Shown: positions 33,317-43,811 of the stretch, one piece after another
Layout: each line of letters opens with the position of its first letter
How positions within the stretch are numbered: the first letter of the stretch is position 1
Assembly: GCF_029962835.1 (NCBI RefSeq)
Contig: NC_080586.1
Location: forward strand, 68,511,501 to 68,575,500
Length of the DNA: 64,000 nt
Direction: 5' to 3'
Source of the DNA: Magnolia sinica
Taxonomy: Eukaryota > Streptophyta > Magnoliopsida > Magnoliales > Magnoliaceae
Translations under genes and position numbers: made by a program
The notes under the pieces: generated by a model
The model's input: the letters and a program-made list of their open reading frames with translations, nothing else
Database searches by the model: none
Told to the model about the DNA's origin: nothing

Positions 33317-33435
33317 GAAAAGGGACAAACTTTTAGACTTTTAGTAGATGCATTTTAGACGGAGAGGGCATTTCCATCTTTTGTGCATCTTTCTTTCCTC
33401 TTACAAATGACCACAATATCAGAAGCCCTCAAGCG

Positions 33436-34385
33436 ACGTTATGGATTTTATATCAGAATTCTATGATAGAGGTCACCTCTCTAAGGAACTTGGAGCCACC
33501 TTCATTGCCCTTGTCCCCAAAATTGAGCCTATAATTCTAATTGGGAGCCCTTCTAAAATCCTCACCAGAGTTCTTTCCCTAAGAATTAGAGGTGTCTTAT
33601 AAACGGTGATATCAGAAAATCAAGGTTCTTTCATAGCAAGTAGATGGATCCTCAACACTGCCCTAATGGCCCATGAATGTATCAACTCCAGACATAGAGA
33701 AGGGAAGAATGGATTAGTCTACAAGCTAGATATTAAAAAGACTTACGATCATGTTGACTGGAACTTTTTAGACTATACGCTAGAAAGACTTGGTTTTGGT
33801 CTCAAGTGGAGAGGTTGGATTCAATCTTGTATTCAATCCCCATATTTCTCAATTCTGATTAATGGCTCACCTTTTGTTTTTTTCAAGGCCTCTCGCAGTA
33901 TTGGACAAGGTGACCCAATACATTGTTACCGGATAGGCTTTTGATAGGATGCTTCATAAAGCAAAGGGAAATGATTTAATCCGAGGTTTTAACGTTGCAG
34001 AGGCAGGGGTGCAATGTGCAAGTTAGCCATCTTTAGCATGCGAACGACACAATCCTCTTTTGTGATGCAAACCTTACTTCGATTGATAATCTCCAAAAAA
34101 TCACATTATCCATCGAAGCGGTTTCGAATCTAAATGTTAATGCCTCCAAAAGCGAATTATTGGGGATTCATGTGCCTCATGATGTCCTAATCCAAATGGC
34201 AAATGTCTTCATGTGCAAAACAGGATCCTTCCCGTTATCATATCTTGGCTTGCCTCTTTGCATAGGTAAGCTAGTGAAGCATCTATGGGACAAGGTTATC
34301 GAGAGAATTGAAAGAAACTTATCAAGTTGGAAGCATTGTTATCTTCCTTAGGAGGGTGGTTAACTCTTATCAAAACTACTTTCTC
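33436..34385 (+). mobile_element. LINE (L1-type) ORF2 reverse-transcriptase fragment
   Basis: Reads RGHLSKELGATFIALVPK, then ISENQGSFIASRWILNTALM, LVYKLDIKKTYDHVDWNFLD, WIQSCIQSPYFSILINGSPF and GQGDP, and after frame changes a SYLGLPLCIGK and LTLIKTTFSNMPI region. These are RT blocks of plant L1 elements in order. The endonuclease and C-terminal zinc region are missing. The YADD box region is frame-shifted. Its 3' end is cut at ~34385 by a minisatellite-arm copy. Confidence 0.8.
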
Positions 34386-34610
34386 CAACATGCCAATCTA
34401 TTTCCTTCACTTCACCCTCATTTCACGGTCATTTCCCTTCACTAATTTTGGTTTAGAATGTATTCTTGCTATATGAATAAAGAAAGCAATGAGACAAAGT
34501 ATAACCGTGAATTTTTTTTATATGCTTATATATATACACATATTTATATAAAATATGTGTTAGAGAAAATTTGTAGGTAGAATAAAATTTTACATGTCAA
34601 AACAGCGATA
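34386..34610 (+). repeat. Partial direct copy of the internal arm
   Basis: 'cttcaccctcatttcacggt' to 'gaataaaattttaca' repeats 31395-31590 with few differences. It abuts the LINE fragment, so a template switch or insertion joined them. Confidence 0.8.
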
Positions 34611-35751
34611 CAAATAAACAATAAAAAAAAAAAAGAAACGGTTGGTTAAAAAAGAAAAAGAAAAAGGTAGTTCTTGGGCTCGTTCATGCACATCTCAAAC
34701 ATTGTTCTCGCCCACAAATGTCAATATTGGGCTGTGTCATTGGCTGTTACAACTTAAAACATACAAGATTCAATTTATTTAACTTTTTGTAATCCAGCCA
34801 GATTGAACGGGATCTCACAACATTAATAAAGATGATTTCAGAGCCCAAATGAGAGTGAAATGGTAAATTAGTCACTGTAGAGAGAGATTTGTGATCAGTC
34901 ATTTCTTCAAGTTTGCATTTTGAAATGGCTTGCTAGTTCTACTAGGAGATAGATACATGTAGAGCCAACTCCTAGATTGCCCGCTGATTTGCATGACCAT
35001 TCCTTCAAAACTGAGAATTGCCTTTGAAAACTACCAAACCTCACCAAGAGTATATGACCATGACGCAACCAGCAGTTTAGATAAACCAGATGCAACTGAT
35101 AACTATTATAGTTTCATTCTTACAACCTAGATCACACAATGTTCCTAATATTGAAGCTCCATTCCAAATAAAATCTTTGAAACAATCAGTGTAATGACAA
35201 AAAGAATAAACAAAATTTATAATAGAAGCAAAGGAAATAAGCACTACCAAATGATAGAGCAAAGGTTAGTACATTATCAAACTGATTCAGTCTATGAGAT
35301 TCTTCTCCTCCTCATATATACTAGCCTGAACAAAGAAAACAAGCCCACAAACATGAATGAATTTGTCTAATGACTTGAACTCATTTAACCTAGAGAGCAT
35401 CGAAGAACCAAGGCCCACAAGTACATATCAAGTTCAATATTGTGCTAAAAGTGAAATCGATCAATTTCTGGACAAAACTAATAGGAACAAAAAAAATTGG
35501 AGATTTAATATTGTTGCTGCATTTTCTTAATGATCTATATGTAGCTAGCACATCCGTAGCTGGCTCAGATCAATAGCCTAGCTCACCAAACCATGGACTG
35601 CTTTTGCATCTTTTTACTGACCAACTGTTTTCTTAACTGATGGGTTGCAAACAAACGATTAAGAAAAAGCTGAAACAAAAATCAAAATTTGTTAGAAAAA
35701 AGACAACATTTGGACCTATTTACAAAAGTCACTTGCCCATCAGTTAGGTCA

Positions 35752-35842
35752 GCTTAGCATCAAATTCCTTCTCCAATTCCACCTCTTCTTCCAAATACCT
35801 CCACTTCAGCTCAGTCTTCTTATCTTCATGCAATCGTATCAG

Positions 35843-35919
<77 letters not shown>

Positions 35920-35980
35920 CTCTTTTATCTGATTTGACTGGCTATCAATGAATTGAGCAATCTCCTCAAGCCTACTTTAA
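35752..35980 (-). pseudogene. Captured coiled-coil gene fragment broken by a (GA)n expansion
   Basis: The minus strand reads LEEIAQFIDSQSNQIKEF, then a 72-bp GA run, then EKLIRLHEDKKTELKWRYLE followed by EEVELEKEFDAKLT and a stop. Both sides are charged helical protein-like sequence, but they are in different frames across the GA run. This is probably a host gene piece in which the microsatellite grew. Family not identified. Confidence 0.45.
35845..35916. repeat. (TC)n microsatellite
   Basis: 72-bp uninterrupted CT run inside the coiled-coil fragment. Confidence 0.95.
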
Positions 35981-36119
35981 GGACTATTTGGATGTGTTAG
36001 GATTTTTTATTTGTTATTTATGAAGAAAATGGAGGTTATAAAGCCTTGGGTCAATGTGAAAGAGAAACTCAGAGCAATATAATAAACAAAGCACACCAAA
36101 CTAGAAACGGAAGAATGCG

Positions 36120-36430
36120 TCGACCATTAAAAACTTTTTGGGGGTCCACTGTGATGTTTGTGAGAAATCCTCCCCGGCTAAGTTCATTCATAGGGTCACA
36201 AAGACCTGGATGAGGAAGAAAAATAAATTTCATAATGATCCAAATCTTCTATAACCCCTAAAAGGGTTTCAATGGTAGACGTTCAATTCCCCATTGCCTT
36301 ATACAGTGTGGTCTACCCGATAGTTAGATCTATCTTATTTTTCGTCTCAAGCCTTAATATGAGTTCGTCAAATAGCCATAGGTTTGGATATAACACAGAC
36401 CTCATTATAGGACCCACAAAAGGCGGTGGG
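36120..36430. repeat. GGGCCCAC-family remnant nested in the MULE
   Basis: 'cgaccattaaaaacttttt', 'tccactgtgatgtttgtgag', 'agggtcacaaagacctgga' and 'cagtgtggtctaccc' match the internal parts of copies at 1700-1900 and 42950-43150. Confidence 0.5.
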
Positions 36431-36489
36431 GATTACAACAGCAAAAAAGAAAAAAAAGAATGGAAAAAAATGAAAGAGGAAAGAACCTA

Positions 36490-36655
36490 TGGCTACGGTT
36501 TTCTATGACTACGGATTATAACCGTAGCCACAGACGGGCGATCCATCGCAGTTCCCACGATTCCACCGCAAGTCGCTGTCCCGAACGGCGATCAATCATA
36601 GATTCGGCGATTCCACCCCCGATCTATGGCTACAGATTATAACTGTAGCTATAAC
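36490..36655. mobile_element. Foldback MITE, second copy
   Basis: The inverted counterpart of 31598-31760, with 'ctacggattataaccgtagc' inside and 'tatggctacagattataact' at its right end. Its place at the inner edge of the right arm matches the left arm. Confidence 0.55.
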
Positions 36656-36699
36656 CGTATTCGTATCCTTTTTTTTTTTTAACATAGGGAATTTTATTC

Positions 36700-37200
36700 T
36701 ACCTACATTTTTCTCTAACACCTTTATGTAAATATGTATATATAAGCATATAAAACCAAAAATTATCACTTTTTTCAATTCTTTCTTTATTCATATAATA
36801 AATACTTATAAACCAAAATTAGTTACTTGACGTACCATATATGATTTTAGGGCTAAAAGTTGGGCGGGCTCAAACCGACCAACCTATGACCGACGTAACA
36901 TTGGGTTGGGCTTGAGCAGGATGTATCGAGTTTGGTCTTAGGGTTGGGCCATACAAACACCAACCCGATAAAACTTAGGCTGGGCTCGAGTTGGGGTCTC
37001 GGGTTACCCTGATTAATATATAAGTTCCTTATAAATTTATTATAATTGAGTGCAGATCATTTGTGTTGAAGGCAAAGGAAATTCCAATGCCTCCCCTCAA
37101 GCTAACAAGATATGCCGGATTTCCCTCTCCCGAATAAATTGCTTGATACAAAATACGACTTGTAATGGAGCAGTTGTCCTATATTTTAGCTTGTTTGTTT
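36700..37200 (-). repeat. Right copy of the internal inverted arm (unique part)
   Basis: Reverse complement of 27426-28000, including the hAT-like 'agttgggcgggctcaa' stretch and the 'gatacaaaatacgacttgta' junction. Differences are scattered, roughly one in ten bases by eye. Confidence 0.75.
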
Positions 37201-37450
37201 AGGAAAAAATGCATGAAAATGATGGTGAAGTGAAGGGAAATGACCGTGAAATGAAACAGAATCATCGGAATTGAACGTGAAATGCATGGAAATGACCGTG
37301 GAGTGGAGCGAATTGACAGTGAAACGTGTGGAAATGACCGTGAAGTGAAGGGAGTTGACCATGAAATGCATGGAAATGATAGTGAATCAACACGGAATCG
37401 CCGGGAATGACCGTGAAATGCATGGAAATGACTGTGAAGTGAAGCAAATT
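37201..37450 (-). repeat. Type B 21-bp minisatellite, inverted
   Basis: About 12 units of 'tgcatggaaatgaccgtgaa' kind, the reverse complement of 27076-27425. Confidence 0.9.
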
Positions 37451-38045
37451 GACCGAAAATTGAGAGGACAAAATGAAAATTGAGCAGGATAAACTAGAAA
37501 TCGAGGGGGCCAAACTGAAATCGAGCGAGACACTAAATCGACATCGAGCCGACCAAATTGAAAATTGAGCGGCCAGAGCGGACAAACCGAAATTGAGCGA
37601 CAAACTAGAAATCGGGACAAACCGGAATTTGAGCAAAACCGGAAAATGAACGGACAAACTAGAAATTGAGCGCCAAATCGAAAATCGAGCGGACAAACCG
37701 AAATTGAGCGACGAACTAAAAATTGAGCACCAAACGAAAATCGAGCGACAAACTTAAAAATGAGCGGGCCAAATTGGAAATCGAGTGGGATAAATTGGAA
37801 ATTGAGCGGGAAAACTAGAAATTGAGCAGCAAACATGGAAATGAGCGGACAAACTAGAATTTCAGGGCCAAATTGGAAATTGAGCGGCAAACATGGAAAT
37901 GAACAGACAAACTAGAATTTCAATGGGCCAAACGGAAATTGAGGAGGCAAACATGGAAATGAGCAGCCAAACCGAAAATTGAGCGACAAACTAGAAATTG
38001 AGAGGGCCAAACTGAAATTGAGCGGGAACTGAAAATACAGTGGGA
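37451..38045 (-). repeat. Type A 21-bp minisatellite, inverted
   Basis: About 28 units of 'gggccaaactggaaattgag' kind with many one- to three-base losses. It is the reverse complement of 26800-27075 and ends in 'actgaaaatacagtgggaca', text repeated at 42508. Confidence 0.9.
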
Positions 38046-38144
38046 CAGTACAAAGATCATTTCATTATCCACCAAAATTACATAGCATGCTATACATCCA
38101 CCCATGTACTTCCGGTAAATATGCAGCAAATTTTCAAGTATGTG

Positions 38145-38384
38145 CATTTCAGTCTGAGTTCCTTCTCTAATCACGATGGCCTTGGGAGGGTTGATCCGAG
38201 GGATGGGTTGATTGCAAAAGGGCCTATTAAAACTATATTGGGTTATCTTCCTGGCTGGCATAATGGTTTCAAAACCAGCAAGATAACCCAATATGGTTTT
38301 AATCGACCCTTTTGCAGCCAACCCATCCCTCGGATCAACCCTCCCAAGGCCATCGTGATTAGAGAAGGAACTCAGACTGAAATG
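38145..38384. repeat. Near-perfect 240-bp hairpin
   Basis: The arms, about 38145-38256 and 38274-38384, are inverted copies with only a few mismatches: 'catttcagtctgagttcctt' pairs with 'aaggaactcagactgaaatg', and 'ggttgatccgagggatgggt' pairs with 'acccatccctcggatcaacc'. The loop is ~18 nt. It lies between the minisatellite and the 3' end of the ULP1 gene. A transcript would fold into a long dsRNA stem. Confidence 0.85.
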
Positions 38385-38558
38385 AACAGAGCTGGAAATT
38401 TTCTGTCACTCCAAGAATACTGTCAACCTCATACAATGTATATAACATGAAATGGTACATGAGCGGGACAACAATGTACAAAGTATATTCAACAATGAAA
38501 TTAATAATCTATATAATACAACATCTTTCCAAAAATCCTCCCATGCCCTGGACAAATA

Positions 38559-41449
38559 TCATCTACGGACTAGAGACAAACAATCATATGCTATTGACTT
38601 CCTCCAATCGGCAGTGAATTTTTGCATGTCTGTTCCCGCCAAGGTGAGACCGCTACACAAAATGTCAATGAATTTCATTACGAATATGCCGCAGTCATAA
38701 CCATTGTGCTGCTTCGGCGCAGATTCATCCACTCTAACGGACCAATTCTTCCCTTCAAGCGCAGTGCTGTCTCCAGTGGCATGGAAGAGAATGGGGAGTG
38801 CATCAGTCATGTTCTTCATCTGCTGCTTATACTTCGGCATTACATTTGTGCATAAGCTATCTACAACAACGATTTCTCTTGCTCTAGGGTAGATGACCAA
38901 CAGAAACCAATGTGAATTTTCATAATTTATGGGCGCATAGACCTGTCCATGATTCACAAAATAATATATTAGTCAAAACATGATAGAACACATAACAGTA
39001 ACAGATGATGTTCTGTGACGAGTGCATTACCCGTTCATAACACCAAATCGCTTTGGCGTATGGTTTATCTCGCTGCTTGGCAATTGCGTAAGCCGGAGTC
39101 AGCTGGCCTATTAGCGAGGCCCGTTCTGATGCCGATTTTGAGGCCCGGTATGCGATCAAAACCGGCAAACACCCCTCAAGGCTTTGCTGTTACAAACATG
39201 CTCAAAGTTCAATACATGTAAGAAAATAAAATCTTCAAACAAATTAAGGTTTGGCGAAATAAACAGTTACCGTAAAATACGTAGGACAGAACTTGCAATC
39301 CTGGCGATATGTTATTGAAAGGTCGTTATGCCTTTTTTCAAGGAACTCTATGTATGTGTCGATAGCCTTATCAATAGGATAGTACGATTTAGTCATAGAT
39401 TAATATAACAATTAATTATATGTCAATCAATGCATATAGAGAATAAATTAGTAATGATTACCTCGCTATCAACCCACGCATCTTTCATCCATATCGTACT
39501 AAACCATTTCCATGCTGGGATGTCCTTGTTTGCTTCATACCAGTCATCTACCTCTTTCACCTCATGTGCGGATAATGCTCTGAAAGGATCCATATGTAGA
39601 GGAAATGGTATCGGAGAAGTAGCAAAAGCGGTTACTTGGTTGGGTTCGGGAACCGACCCATGGGTTGTGTCGAATGCAGACAGGGACAAGTACGGAGACA
39701 TCTTGTAATATGATGGCTTCGATATCCTTTTGGCTCTTCTTTCATAAACGGGATGAGAAGTGGATGCATTCAATACATTACCTTTGGCATTACTATACGA
39801 TTGCACACCCAGATCCTCGTATCCAGGTTCTTTATCGTCAATATTTACTTCCCCTCTATTCCTCAACTCCTCACCCTCCTCCATCACAAAATGTCCCTTT
39901 TGTGTATGAGTACCTTCCTTCTCCTTATTAAACTCCTCCCTCTCATTCGCTAACTTTTCCTTCTCCTCAAAAAACAAGTCCTTCTCCCTCTTAAATTGTT
40001 CTTTCTCTTTCAGTAAGGTATCCCTCTCATTAAACATTGCTTCTTTCCTCCTTATCTCTTCCCTCTCTTTTCTCAATTCGTCCCTCTCCTTCTTCAATTC
40101 CTCTCTCTCCTTCTTCAATTCCTCTCTCTCCTTCTTCAACTCTTCCCTCTCAATCCGACATTCCTCCATAAAAAGAACATTCTTCATAATACCCACCCTC
40201 GGTCCCTCTCCCTCCATGCCTTTCTTATCATTATCATCTGACTCGTCATCCTCTTCATGATCAATCTCATTACCCTCCTCATCCTCCTCATCATCTTCCT
40301 GACTCTCAGTGAGCTGCAAAATGTATACATGGATATGTCAGAGTAAGGATATCGAAACAATGGTAGATAAAATATAGTTCATTTTTCACAACAGCTCACC
40401 TAGAAACTGTCACGCACCGAGCGAACGGCATCTGTTTCCCATTCTCGCAGCGTTGGTTCTAATTTCAATACTACTGATGTCTGCAAAAAAATAAAGAGTA
40501 ATGTTAAATATAAAAGCATATACGTCAAGTTAAGCAAAGTAGATGGAAGAGAGAGATATATATATATATATATAAACTTACAGCTCTACTCTCGAAAATA
40601 GCATGTATTCTCTTGTACCTCCAACCCTTCCAGCCTCGATATTGAATGAAGCGTGGAATTTGATGGGGAACATATGAAACAACACATTCTTGTAGGGCTG
40701 GTAATATCTCTACTGCCCATACCTATTAGAATGGAATTGCACCCGGTTAAAAATTCAAAATTAACTATAGAGGGAAAACATATAGAAAATAAAAGGTGTT
40801 CTTACTTGTAAAGGAAGGACACAACCATACACAGTGTACCGAGGGGAACTTGATGCGGCAACGGCAGATTCGATTCCTTGCGACATTGTATTGTATCCCA
40901 AACTACCCCAGGGATACCTATAGAAATCATCTAGCGAGTCCACCAGATGAATATAATCCATGTTACACCTGGTTTTTGGTTCGTTTCCCCTAAGAAAGTA
41001 CTCCACAACTAGAAGTAGGGCAACCTTCACGACGTCTTCATGCTTATTGGTGTCAATTAATCTCTCAAACACGTCCATTAGGTGCTTCTTTAATACTGGA
41101 TATTCTTTAAAGTATTTGTCTCTTAATGTACTCGTAGTGCAAGAAATATTTGGTACAGTAAGATCTCCAGTCTTAAGACCGGTAATGAGGGCGAAGTCCA
41201 TCTCGGTAAACTGTAATCGTCTCCCCCTGATCTCAAATACTAGATCACCTTTGTATCTTACAAGAAGAAGGTGAAATAGAGCCCCTATAAATCTAAATGA
41301 TGTAATATGCAATAGAAACGAGAAAGGGGATTGCCTAAACAGATTTAGCCGACTATCGTGCTTCTCTACTCCACCCTTCACCTTGTCAAACCACCATGTC
41401 AGTGTACACCTAGATGTTGGGTTGGAGATTACAACAGAATATTCGTCGC
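38559..41449 (-). CDS. MULE-borne ULP1-like (C48) protease with DUF1985 domain, partial 5' end
   Basis: Seven GT-AG exons read on the minus strand: 41449-40806, 40722-40582, 40480-40400, 40313-39462, 39366-39271, 39186-39031 and 38942-38559. Exon 1 is a DUF1985 domain (LNLFRQSPFSFL, FTEMDFALITGLKTGD). Exon 4 is acidic then a long coiled coil made of REELKKE heptads. Exon 7 is the peptidase: His in NSHWFLLVIYP, Asp in VVDSL, Gln-Cys in KQHNGYDCGIFVMKF, so the triad is complete. The total is ~783 residues without the unseen first exon. C48 proteases cut SUMO or similar conjugates; plant MULEs of the Kaonashi type carry such genes on the strand opposite the transposase. The last codon of exon 3 is TAG (40402-40400), probably CAG before, so the copy may be dead or mis-predicted there. 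Confidence 0.75.
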
Positions 41450-42407
41450 CTGCAGAGATGAATTGAAAAACATATCAAAAATAAAATTCATAAGATAAAC
41501 ATAGTGGACAAAATCAGACATAATTGAAAACAATGTATCTATGATCTTATGAATAGGTTTGATAACAAACAAACAAGTTATCCTAATGAGCATGTTATCC
41601 ATGTTAACACAATGAACATGGTGATGTATTATTGACATCCTTATACATTGGTGATCTAATATTCACAGACAATGATAGTGTTATGATTGATGAGTTTATA
41701 AAGGCTACTTCGTAAATTTGAAATGACAAATATGGGTCTTATGGCGTATTATCTTGAATCAGGATAAATTAAATACATGATGTAATTTTTTCATTTGAGA
41801 ACACGTATATTCATGAAACTCTAAAAATCATTGCGATGAAAAATTCTAAATTAGTGTGCATACTCATGGAAATTACGTTGAAATTGAGCAACGACAAGAA
41901 AAACAATCTAATAGATCCTAAAGGGTTTCAAGTTGTTGATTAGAAGTTTTAAATACTTAACTCATACTAGCCTAAAAATCTTGTATATTGTGGAATTACT
42001 TAACTATCACATGAAATTTCTAAATTAGATTCATTTACAAGTAGGGAAAAAGATTTTGCATCATTTGAAAGGTATACTTGATCATGGTATTTATATGTGT
42101 GCTAAAGAATATACTCTTTTTTTCTTCACAAATAGTGATTACGTAGGCCAATTTATATAGACAATAAAAAAGTACGTTAGGCTACTTATTCTATATTCGA
42201 AGCGGTTCATTCACATAATTTTTAAAAAAGAAAGATGTGATAACAAACAAACATCACTGTTGGGCCCACTACGGTTTCAATGGTGGAAATCATTATGCCC
42301 ACTGTTTACTGTGGTATCATCCACTTGATCTTTTGATATGCTTCAATTTGGGGTTAAACCGCTTAAATTAGATGGAAGAATGGATGGACAGCGTGGATAT
42401 ACTACGG
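41450..42407. other. Spacer upstream of the ULP1-like gene
   Basis: AT-rich. Should contain the missing first exon and promoter of the ULP1-like gene; no convincing start exon with a matching phase was found. Confidence 0.4.
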
Positions 42408-42660
42408 GCCAAACTAGAAATTGAGCGGGCCAAGCTGGAAATGAAATTGAGTGGGCCAAACTGGAAATTGAGCGGGCCAATCTGGAAATTGAGCGAGACA
42501 AACTGAAAATACAATGAGACAAAGTATAAAGATGATCATTTCATCATCTACCAAAATTACAAAGTATGTTATACATCCACCTATGCACTTCCAACAAATA
42601 TGAAATTGAGTGGATCAAATTAGAAAATCAGCGGGACAAACTAGAAAATCATTATGCTCA
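42408..42660 (-). repeat. Short inverted type A minisatellite block near the right MULE end
   Basis: About 5 units at 42408-42500 and 2-3 at 42600-42650, separated by 'aaaattacaaagtatgttat' text that is a direct copy of 38080-38115. It mirrors the left block at 19690-20690. Confidence 0.8.
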
Positions 42661-42766
42661 CTGTTTCTCGTGGTATGATCCACTTCATATCTTCATATGC
42701 TTCAATTTCAGGCTCAACCCCTTAAATTAGATAGAAAAACGGATGGATGGCGTGGATATACTACAT

Positions 42767-43344
42767 GAAACGGATTAGCTACTCCCCATGCCACCAGCCA
42801 ATGGCTGGTGTTCGGTGCTCTGTGGGCCCCATCATGATGTATGTGTTTCAACCATGCCGTCCATCTATTTTTATATATCATTTTACGATATTATACAAAA
42901 AATGAGGTATATCCTAATCTCAATTGAACCACATTACAGGAAACAGTGTTTAATGAACATCAACCATTAAAAAGTTTTTGGTGGCCATAAAAGTATTGGA
43001 TCAACATGATCTTTGTTTTTACCCTTCATCTGGGTCTTTATGACGTAATAAACAGATTGGATTTCAGGTAAAGAGTACAGTGGGCCTCAGGACGATTTAA
43101 ATGATGGATATCCAATCACTATTGTTTTCCTGTATTGTGGTATATCTAAGATTTATATCCCTCTTATTTTTAGGATAAAGCCCTGGATGAACTTTAAAAA
43201 TGGATGAACGGAATGGATGAAACACATACATCATGGTGGGGCCCACAGAGCACCGACCGGCGACCATATACATCATGGTGGGGCCAACGGATCATCGACC
43301 ACCGACCACGGGGCTGGTGTTAGGGGGAGTAGCCAATCCGTTTC
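42767..43344. mobile_element. Complete TIR element of the GGGCCCAC family, nested in the MULE
   Basis: The ends 'gaaacggattagctactccc' and 'gggagtagccaatccgtttc' form ~20-bp inverted repeats. Inside are inverted 'caccagcc/ggctggtg' and 'gtgggcccc/ggggcccac' boxes. Near the right end, 'acatcatggtggggcc' is duplicated in tandem. Non-coding, 578 bp. The flanks ctacat and ctatat are similar but too short to prove a target duplication. Confidence 0.65.
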
Positions 43345-43663
43345 CTATATTAAATACATTCAATGTGGGCCCAACTGAGTTTAAAATATACCTGTGGTGC
43401 GTGCTTTCTTCATTGGACGGACCATTTTCAGAAGAAGACAAAATGTTGATAAGAGGGGCCCACAGAAAGGGTGTTTTTTGGTCTTTCTAACGGGTGAGGA
43501 AAGGAGGTGAAAGTAATGGCAGTAAAACAGCAGTGGAAAAGGAGAGGAAAAGCAACAGTGAAAAGGAGGGAGAGAAAAAACAAACAGTTGAAAGGGAGAG
43601 TAAAAGCAGCGGTGCTGGAGTTTTCGTCTTCGTTTTTCGAAAATGTAAAGAGGGAAGTGAGGA

Positions 43664-43811
43664 AGAGGAAAAGCAACGGAGGTAAAAAGGAGGGGTAGTT
43701 TCGTCTTCAAAGTCGCTGTCCGCACGTGCTAGTCTAACTTGGTAACTTAAGTTTGTCTTCCTTCATAAAAACCGCTGGGTAAAAGGTTTTGTCTACAGTG
43801 GTCATTTTCTC
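43664..43811 (-). repeat. Right terminal inverted repeat of the 24.8 kb MULE
   Basis: Partner of 19034-19181. The adjacent inner sequence (43500-43663) is purine-rich on the + strand with repeated 'gaaaaggag' words and does not match the left inner flank. Confidence 0.9.

Larger units (their letters stand above)
19034..43811. mobile_element. 24.8 kb Mutator-like element (MULE) with MURA transposase and ULP1/DUF1985 gene
   Basis: Both ends start inward with gagaaaatgaccactgtag, which resembles maize Mu ends (GAGATAATTGCC...). The TIRs are 148 bp and differ at 3 positions. The 10 bp outside each end, gaaagagcaa (19024-19033) and aaaagagaaa (43812-43821), match at 8 of 10, fitting a MULE target duplication. 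Inside, left to right: minisatellite block, transposase gene (+), minisatellite blocks, captured host gene pieces and LINE pieces, inverted minisatellite blocks, ULP1-type gene (-), a last short minisatellite block and a nested GGGCCCAC-family element. The two genes converge, as in known Kaonashi-type MULEs. Near-identical TIRs suggest a fairly recent move of the unit. An alternative is that part of the interior arrived after insertion. Confidence 0.8.

Noticed and set aside
37387-37890. 167-codon minus-strand frame rich in FQFGPLI heptads
   Set aside because: It is the inverted type A minisatellite; the heptad reflects the 21-bp DNA period.
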